From Tetracentron sinense (taxonomy: Eukaryota; Streptophyta; Magnoliopsida; Trochodendrales; Trochodendraceae): 64,000 nt of DNA. Location of the stretch: assembly GCA_015143295.1 (NCBI GenBank), contig CM026566.1:7489072-7553071 (forward strand), written 5' to 3'. The notes beneath the pieces are model-generated. The model was not told where the DNA came from and ran no database searches. It saw only the letters and a program-made list of their open reading frames with translations. The translations under genes were made by a program, and so were the position numbers. Below are positions 56,406 to 64,000 of this stretch, in pieces; the first letter of the stretch is position 1; each line of letters opens with the position of its first letter.

Positions 56406-59400
56406 ATGAGGCGGGGCACACGGGGTCGTGGACCACACACCCGAGCTTCATCTTCTTCCAGAGATGAGGATGAACAGCTGGACCTCTCTCAGGTCTTAGG
56501 CTCTATTGCTGAGACACTCGCCATACTGGCGGCTCGGCAAGCTATACCATCGTCGGCGGCACCTACTCCACCGCCCGCAGCTCCAGTACATCGTACAGCT
56601 GGAGTTGAGGCATTCAGGAGATTGAGGCCTCCACCATTCCATGGGAGTGTGGACCCTCTTGCTGCGGAGGCATGGATCCTCCAGATGGAGAAGATCTTTG
56701 CGGTCCTCTCGCCTACAGAGGAGGATAGAGTAGCATGGGCAGTTTTCATGCTAGAGAGCGAAGCCCACCATTGGTGGTTGTCCGCATTGAGGATGCAAGA
56801 TTTGACCATGCAGGGTCAACCTTGCACTTGGGAGGAGTTCAAGGACACTTTTTATAAGAAGTACTTTCCGATCGGAGCACGGGAAAGGAAAGAGAGAAAA
56901 TTCATCAACCTTGAGCAAGGTTCGATGTCAGTAGCACAATATGAAGCTAAGTTCTCGGAGCTCTCTAGATTTGCGCCTCACATGGTGGCTACTGAGGCAA
57001 GGAAGGCGAGGAGATTTGAGCAAGGGCTCAAGGATGTTATTATGGAGATTAAGTATCGGCTTTCAGGCACTGTACTTATCTGGAAGTGGTAGACAAAGCC
57101 TTATTGATCGAGGCAAATTCTGAGGTGGTGTCCAAGAAGAGGGAGTTGGCAAGAGGCCAAGCCAGTAGTTCAGCACCTCTAGAGAGGCGGGCTCATACCG
57201 GCCCTTATCAGTATGTGTGGCCAGCACCACCGATGAGGCCATCTTATCCACCTCCAGCTCCACGGCAGTATGTGCCTCAGGTACCGTGACCTCAGGCTCT
57301 TCCAGCTCCACGGCTAGTTACACCTCAGACGGTGAGGTATGCTCCACCTCCGGCCCCTCCGACCTATACACACGAGGTCTGCACTTCGTGCGGCCGAAGG
57401 CACTCGGCAGGAGATTGCCGAAGGGCATCGGGTGGATGTTTTCATTGTGGTCGCCAGAGCCATATGATCAGGGATTGCCCCAGTCGGCATTTGCCAGGCC
57501 AGTCTCAGGGGATTAGGCCCCCAGCATGCCCAGCAGGATCATATCAGGCGTCATCCCAGACTACCCGGTCTACACCTCAGTCTCGCCAGGCAAACCAGGG
57601 GCGAGTTTTTGCCTTAATAGAGGGTGATGCACTTGCATCTGACGATGTAGTGCAAGGTACGCAGTTGTAGCTTATTTAATTACCCGTAAATTAAATTATT
57701 ATGTATTATTCTTTGTGTACGTATATGGCATGTTATATATATAAATACCTATATGTATACATTGTTGATGCATGGATTGACTTAGCTAGCTAAAATTTCA
57801 GGAACCCTACTAGTCAATGAGTGTTTGGCTCGAGTATTGATTGATACCGGGTCTACTCATTCGTTTGTCTCGCCGAGTTTTTCAGAAGGCTTTTCTGTGG
57901 AGCCTACTCAGCTAGAACCGGAGTTATCCATTTTGACTCCTCTCGGCAAAACAGTATTGGCAGATAAAGTGTATAGAAATAGCGTGGTCCAAGTTGGAAG
58001 CCACGAGTTGGCGGTTGATCTCATCGTCCTTGGATTCCAAGACTTTGATGTTATATTGGGAATGGATTGGTTAGCAGCACATCATGGGCATGTAGCTTGC
58101 TTTGAGAAGATGGTACTCTTCAAGCCGGTAGAAGGAAAACCATTTCACTTTCGGGGGTTAAAAAGTAGAGATATCGCTCGTTTTACGGCATTGAGCTTAG
58201 CGAACCTCGAGGCAAAGGACTCTTCGACTATTCCGGTCGTGAGTAAATTCCTAGATGTATTTCCAGAGGAGTTGCGAGGATTGCCTCCAGACAGGGAGAT
58301 TGAGTTTGTGATCGAGCTTGCACCAGGCACAGCTCCTATTTTCAGGGCTCCGTATAGAATGGCCCCTATTGAACTCAAAGAGTTGAAGACTCAGTTGGAG
58401 GAATTACAAGGCCTTGGTTTCATTCGACCAAGTGTCTCACCGTGGGGTGCCCTGATGTTATTTGTTAAGAAGAAGGATGGCTCGATGCGGATGTACGTTG
58501 ACTATCGGCAACTGAACAAAGTCACTATAAAGAATAGGTATCCATTGCCTAGAATTGATGATTTGTTCGATCAGTTGAAGGGAGCGAGATTTTTCTCAAA
58601 GATAGACCTTCGATCGGGTTATCACCAGTTGAAGATTAAGGTGGAAGATATTCCCAAAACTGCTTTCAGGACTCGGTATGGACACTACGAGTTCTTGGTG
58701 ATGCCTTTTGGACTCATGAACGCGCCGGCAGCCTTTATGGATTTGATGAACCGGGTGTTCCGGCCATATCTTGATAGATGCGTGATTGTATTTGTTGATG
58801 ACATTTTGGTCTATTCCCAGACACGGGAAGATCACACACGCGACCTACGCCTTGCTTTGGAAATACTAAGAGAGCACAAGCTATACGCCAAACTTAGCAA
58901 GTGTGAGTTTTGGTTGGAAGAGGTGGCATTCCTAGGCCACGTTGTTTCTGCAGAAAGTATCTCGGTAGATCCAAAGAAGATCGAAGCAGTTATGAGTTGG
59001 GTGAGGCCCAAGAGTGTTGCCGAGATATGCAGCTTTCTTGGGTTGGCAGGCTACTACAGGAGATTCGTAGAGGGTTTCTCTAGCCTTGCAGCACCGCTCA
59101 CTTACCTGACAAGGAAGAACGCCAAGTTTGTATGGAGTGATAAGTGCGAGATCAGTTTCACGAAACTGAAGAAGAGGCTTACTACAACCCCTGTCCTTAC
59201 TGTGCCATCTGGACCTTATGGGTATGAGGTATATAGTGATGCCTCACACGTTGGACTTGGGTGTGTACTCATGCAGCACAAGAAAGTCATTGCCTATGCA
59301 TCAAGGCAATTGAAGGAGCATGAGAAGAATTATCCCACGCACGACTTGGAGCTTGCGGTGGTCGTGTTTGAACTTAAGATTTGGCACCATTACCTTTATG

Positions 59401-60883
59401 GGGTGGAGTTCTATGTGTTTACCGATCACAAGAGTCTCAAGTATCTCTTTTCCCAAAAGGAGCTGAATCTAAGGCAACGGCATTGGATGGAATTTTTGAA
59501 AGACTATGATTGTACCATTCAATACCACCCGGGTAAAGCAAATGTAGTGGCTGATGCTTTGAGTAGAAGACCTCCGGGGTTATTAGCATGCATGTCAGTG
59601 CAAGAATGGGAGCTACTTGAAGACTTGGAAAATTTGGACATTAGTGTGAATGACTCTGTCCGTAGTCCTATCTTGGCAAATGTCACGGTTCGGCCATACA
59701 TTATAGATTTGATCCAAGAATACCAAGCCACGGATGCTGAATTGTTGGCTTATCGGGACAAGGAAGGTCCTAAGGGTAGTGAGGACTTCTCTCTCACTAG
59801 CCAAGGTGCTATCACATTCAAGGGAAGGCTGTGTGTCCCAGCCAATGCAGATCTTCGGACGGAGATTATGGATGAAGCCCACCGGTCAAAGTACACTGTG
59901 CATCCAGGGGGTACGAAGATGTACCGGAACCTCAAGAGTCACTTTTGGTGGCGGAATATGAAGAGAGATGTTGCAGAATATGTGGCACGGTGCTTAGTGT
60001 GCCAACAGGTGAAAGCAGAACACATGCGACCCGCCGGTCCAAGATTCACGTCAAGATTTTGGAAAAGTTTCCAAGAGGCTATGGGTTCCCGACTTGATTT
60101 CAGCACCGCTTTTCATCCACAGACGGATGGACAAACCGAGAGAGTGAACCAAGTCATTGAAGACATGCTTCGGGCTTGTATGTTGGATTCAGAGGCAGTT
60201 GGGAAGAGCACTTGCCTTTGGTTGAATTCGCCTATAATAACAGCTATCAGGCAAGTATCCATATGGCACCATTTGAGGCCTTGTATGGGCGAAGTTGTAG
60301 GTCTCCTCTCTATTGGGATGAGGTAGGAGAAAGGAAAGTACTTGGTCCGGAGTTGATTGAGCAAACTGCAAACACAGTTAAGATCATTCGGGATCGATTG
60401 AAAGCCGCTCAAGATCGCCAGAAAAGTTATGCGGACACGCGCCGTAGGGACTTGGAATTTTAAGTAGGGGATCAAGTTTTTATGAAAGTATCTCCTAGCA
60501 AAGGGATCATGAGATTTGGCAAGCGAGGCAAGCTCAGTCCTCGGTATGTTGGGCCTTTTGAGATTATCACGCGAGTTGGTGAGGTTGCTTACAGGGTAGC
60601 TCTCCCACCTCACATGGCCGCAGTTCACAACGTTTTCCATGTGTCTATGCTTCGGAAGTACATTGCTGATCCTTCGCATGTCATAGACTTGGAACCGTTG
60701 GAGATTCGAGAGGACCTCACCTTGATTGAAAGGCCGGTTCAGATTTTGGATCGAAGAGATCAAGTGCTTCGCAACAAGACAATCCCTTTGGTTCTTGTGC
60801 AATGGCAACACCATGCTCGGGAAGAAGCTACATGGGAGCGTGAAGCCGAAGTCAAAGCGAAGTACCTAGAATTATTTGAATGA
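56406..60883 (+). mobile_element. Gag-pol fossil of element E
   Basis: Gag (GVEAFRRLRPPPFHGSVDPL; WEEFKDTFYKKYFP; EARKARRFEQGLK) is followed by two zinc-knuckle motifs (CTSCGRRHSAGDC, CFHCGRQSHMIRDC). Then protease ([13 protein letters not shown]), RT ([29 protein letters not shown]), RNase H ([14 protein letters not shown]), integrase zinc finger ([29 protein letters not shown]), part of the integrase core, and a chromodomain-like tail (EEATWEREAEVKAKYLELF). Gag and the protease frame are separated by an AT-rich interval of about 150 bp. The longest open stretch (57825-60326, 833 codons) shows it decayed recently. About four breaks overall. Confidence 0.92.
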
Positions 60884-60971
60884 GTTTTTGTATAAGTTTG
60901 TATATGACTTGTAATTTTCTTTTTGGTTTGTAATGCAAGTAGCGTCTAAATTTCGAGGACGAAAATTTTGT

Positions 60972-60984
60972 AAGGAGGGGAGGA
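60972..60984 (+). promoter_or_regulatory. Polypurine tract of element E
   Basis: AAGGAGGGGAGGA directly before the LTR start TGTAGAGCCCC; the motif TTTCGAGGACGAAAA is just upstream, as in A and D. Confidence 0.88.
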
Positions 60985-61196
60985 TGTAGAGCCCCGGACC
61001 TTTTCACATTTAATGCATGACACTTTTGTTGCCATTTTGCCTTTAAAGAGGTATAATTAATAAATAAGGAAGAAATTGGAAATTTCGAAATGTTAGAAAT
61101 GTTTGTTTTCAAAGTACGAACCCAACGCAAGTTGAATCGTCAAAATCGGACGAACGAGTAAAAAGTTATGGCCAAAACAGTCTGGACCTACAGGCA

Positions 61197-61385
61197 ACCG
61201 ATCGCTCGGTCCATAGAGCGATCGATCGGTCCAAAACCGATCGATCGGTAGCTATCGACTGGTCAAGATTTTTGTATGGGGGAATTTTCCAGAGAGTTGA
61301 TTTTTGGTCGAGAGCTCGGTCAACACACCGATCGCTCGGTAGGCAACCGATCGATCGGTCATTAACACCGATCGCTCGGTCCTCG
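61197..61385. repeat. Palindrome cassette of the E 3' LTR (ACCGATCGATCGGT)
   Basis: About seven ACCGATCGATCGGT / ACCGATCGCTCGGT words between the AAAGTTATGGCC module and the TATA-like box. Confidence 0.9.
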
Positions 61386-62284
61386 CGATTTGCAGAATTT
61401 TCACTAAGGGCATTTTCGACATTCGGGTGTTATACCCTTTCTTATATAGGATCGCCCGAGCCTTTAGGGCTCATTCTCAACACTTAGAAGATTTGGGGGA
61501 TTAGAAGAGAGGAGAAAGGGTTTCCTAAGCTAGGGTTTTGCTTTTGGAGAAGAATCAAAGGGGTTTTGAGACCCTAGATCACTTCAAGTCCGGCTTTTCT
61601 CCAAGATCACGGCTCAAGCACCCGTGGAGAGCGTTCCCCAAGCTAGGACAGCACCTCACGGTCGTTTTTGGAAGGGGTTTCTTCCTCATTTCTTCAAGGT
61701 CGGTACTTCTTGCTACCCTCCTAGCTATAGCTCCTCTTTTCCTTTATTTCTCTTTGTTTCCTTCCTTTGTACATGTGCTATGAGTTTGGAAGTGTGAACG
61801 TGGTGAATGGAGATGGAATAGGCGATTGGATGCCAATGGTTGTGTTGTGATGATTGAAATAGGGGAGGGCATTGTATCCATAATAAACACACATTTATGA
61901 TGTGAGTAAACTCACCTAGAAAAGCATGATTTAGGTTTAAATAAATAATGAATAATGAACACACCATGTTTGATGAAATGCCAAGGTGAATAAAGTGAGT
62001 TGTAAATTAGGAATTGCATGCCTAATAAATTATGGATATTGCTAGGGCCTATGATAGTGTGTTTTCTTGCTTTCCCTAAATGATGTGAATATTACATTGC
62101 TCAATCATTGATGTTATATGTGTTGTGAATTACCCAAATGTCATATTTAAATTTAAATGCAAGTATGTACACGATTCCCACGAGCACGGCATGCATGACA
62201 TGATTTACCGAGGTTTTCAGGAACATGGTTAGAGGTGGGACATATCCTACAATATGTTTTACCTCATTTTTCACAAGAAAACAA

Positions 62285-62475
62285 GAACCAACATTCCACG
62301 AGGGGCCTCCCCTCACTCACAAGTGCATATCATGAAGAAGGGCCTCCCTTCCCTCGCAAGTACATACATATCATGAAGAAGGGTCTCCCTTCCCTCTCAA
62401 GTGCATTGCATAAAGAAGGGTCTCCCTTCCCTCTCAAGGCATCTCTCAAGTGCATCTCACAAGGATATCTCACAA
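62285..62475. repeat. Minisatellite of the E 3' LTR (AAGGGTCTCCCTTCCC)
   Basis: Four units as in L7, one with GGGCCTCCC. Confidence 0.88.
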
Positions 62476-62803
62476 GTTACATGATCACAAGCAAGCACGC
62501 ATGACATGCATGACATGACACGTACGACACGCTCGACAAGATCAAGCAAGACAAACACGACAAGCTTTCAAGTACGAAAAGATATTTCAAGCCAAGTCAA
62601 GTGCACGATGTTTTCAAGAGGTTTTATCGGCTTTCTACGAAATACAAGCATGATTATAATTTGCTTTACTTCCTTGTATGATATGAATTGTTTCCGTCTA
62701 ACATATATGAATTGCACCTGATTTATGTATTGCCATTTTTATGCTATGACTATTGGTTAGTATTTGGTACCCGCTGAGTATTCCATGCTCAGCCATACTT
62801 CTA

Positions 62804-62923
62804 ATGTCGGTAGGTTCTGAGGGAGCTGCTGCTCCATTTGATGTCTGTGCTCCGAGCCCTTGGGGGGAGGAGGAGTACGTCGAGGAACCCTTGGAGGAAC
62901 CTCCAGTAGAGGGTTATCAGTAG
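62804..62923 (+). other. Conserved LTR acidic micro-ORF (copy in E 3' LTR)
   Basis: 39 codons, Met-Ser-Val-Gly-Ser, PFDVC, PWGEEEYVEEP, end VEGYQ. Same length as L7. Confidence 0.6.
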
Positions 62924-63224
62924 GTGGTGTATAGATTCTGAGTGGATTAGCTGTGGGTGAGCATGAGTGATTATATCTATGTATTTTGGCGGGCATGTCC
63001 GCACTTTCTTTGTTTTGAATTCTTTGTATTAAAACTTGGACCATGTGTATATACTTAGAGGTTGTTAGACTTCTGCTGTGTTTTATAGTTATGTTTCCGC
63101 TGTCATCCTCTATTGTATATGCTCTGTGGGTTTTTGCAGGTTGGTTTGTCAAGCAAGTCATGTAAGCCATGATTAGTCGTCCAAAGTTCACTCTAACAAC
63201 TAGGGTGGGTTTTGGGTCGTGACA

Positions 63225-63416
63225 ATACAACACAACATCATCCATACAATCCATGTTCCTAGCGTAGGACTCTAAGTTTGGTTGAGATTTAACCTATTTC
63301 GACTAGGACTAACTTGATAGTCCATACTTGGAATACAACTAATGCCTTGTTCAATCATGGTCTCTAGTACTACGCGACCCTAGGGACTCTAATGCCTAGA
63401 GCTCTGATACCACTTC
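63225..63416 (-). mobile_element. Leader and primer-binding site of element D
   Basis: On the minus strand TGGTATCAGAGC (63401-63412) follows the 5' LTR, then a leader that matches the A leader (30035-30161 and 32712 on, for example AGAGTCCTACGCTAGGAACA). Confidence 0.88.
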
Positions 63417-64000
63417 TGTAACGCTCCAAAATACCCCCTAGGATTTTAGGGATACTTTAGGCGTGACTATACGTACCTGCCAAACCATCCTGTCATGAAC
63501 AAGATAATTAACGTACTAAACAATGATAATCAGAGCGCGGAAGCGAAACATAAATGCGGAAGCGTAAACTAACTTTTTCTTTTCTTCTAAGATTTCCAAA
63601 ATAGTATTCCAAGTTAACATATATACAAAACATGTTTAAGTCTAAGGTGGACAGACCCACCTATCAAAAAGTCAAAATACATAAAAGACCCTCTCGTACT
63701 CTCCCCTCAACAGTAGTCGAGGTATAGCCACACGTCAAGGTCTCGGTCAGCCTGAGACTGCAGTGGGATAGACGGCTCTCTCTCCTCTATATATTCTTCC
63801 TCGACCCAAGGCTCCGAGTCGAGGGCTCCCTCGGTACCTGCCGACATGAAAGTACGGCTGAGCATGGAATACTCAGCGAGTACAAGCTACTAACCATCCA
63901 TAACAATAATAAACATGCAAAGAGTAGTACAATACCAATCATCAATTCCAGGCAATAATAAAATCATAGAACTAAACAATATTAATCATCTTGATGAGCA
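63417..64000 (-). mobile_element. 5' LTR of element D (3' part only, cut by window end)
   Basis: TGTAACGCTCCAAAATACCC at the left; closely matches 48942-49520. Contains the micro-ORF and stem-loop. The rest lies beyond the window. Confidence 0.92.
63707..63847 (-). other. Conserved LTR acidic micro-ORF (copy in D 5' LTR)
   Basis: 46 codons, Met-Ser-Ala-Gly-Thr, PWVEEEYIEE, end WPYLDYC, almost as in the 3' LTR. Confidence 0.62.

Larger units (their letters stand above)
56276..63224 (+). mobile_element. Partial Ty3/gypsy Tekay-type element E, opposite to D
   Basis: Begins in its own leader right after D pol stops near 56275; its 5' LTR is not seen. Gag, pol and 3' LTR follow in normal order. 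Same subfamily as L7. About four breaks in the coding part. The inverted meeting of E leader with D pol points to a rearrangement after insertion. Confidence 0.85.
60985..63224 (+). mobile_element. 3' LTR of element E
   Basis: 2240 bp, TGTAGAGCCCCGGACC to GGGTCGTGACA. Compared with L7 the body is very similar but the promoter cassette is of the ACCGATCGATCGGT type instead of the ACAACG type. TATA-like CTTATATAGG near 61440. Confidence 0.93.
48942..64000 (-). mobile_element. Ty3/gypsy Tekay-type element D, runs off the window
   Basis: Minus-strand element. 3' LTR 48942-53976 (with L9 inside), polypurine tract, pol 54066-56275, then the inserted partial element E, then its leader and primer site (63225-63416), then the 5' LTR from 63417 past the window end. 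By eye the LTR pair differs at a few percent, so it is younger than A. It is a partial copy with about four breaks in pol. Confidence 0.85.

Overview
The window looks like nuclear DNA of a flowering plant, almost certainly from a repeat-rich (for example pericentromeric) region. I find no intact host gene, tRNA or rRNA. Nearly every base can be assigned to LTR retrotransposons stacked inside one another, most clearly Ty3/gypsy chromoviruses of the Tekay/Del type. The signs are long 2.2-3.2 kb LTRs that start TGTAG and end near GACA or TACA, a TGGTATCAGAGC primer site, and a chromodomain-like pol tail. Older Ty1/copia elements lie beneath them.

Layout. 1-2643: two Tekay-type LTR pieces in opposite orientation. 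2644-6337: a decayed minus-strand gene resembling plant-mobile-domain (PMD) proteins. About 6440-9742: a plus-strand LTR-like block rich in tandem repeats. 9743-24135: old Ty1/copia remnants interrupted by three solo Tekay-type LTRs (10087-15191, with 12441-15099 inside it, and 18357-20959). 24136-45140: a copia element (B). In its LTR sits gypsy element A (24539-41915, TSD AACAT), which itself carries three solo LTRs. 45141-48941: a second copia copy (C) inside B. 48942 to the window end: minus-strand gypsy element D, with a solo LTR in its 3' LTR and a partial plus-strand gypsy element E (56276-63224) inside it.

Target-site duplications let the order of events be read: old copia, then B, then A and C, then D, then the solo LTRs and E. 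All coding parts of these elements are fossils with several breaks each.

The most unusual signal is inside the gypsy LTRs. Thirteen LTRs carry, at the same relative place, a short acidic reading frame. It usually begins Met-Ser-Ala-Gly and has a core Pro-Trp-(Ile/Val)-Glu-Glu-(Glu/Asp)-Tyr. It is open in twelve of the thirteen, and its codons differ mainly at silent positions. A conserved stem-loop lies just upstream. The same LTRs carry an exchangeable block of clustered palindromes just before the TATA box and a variable minisatellite further in. I know of no description of this LTR-encoded microprotein.
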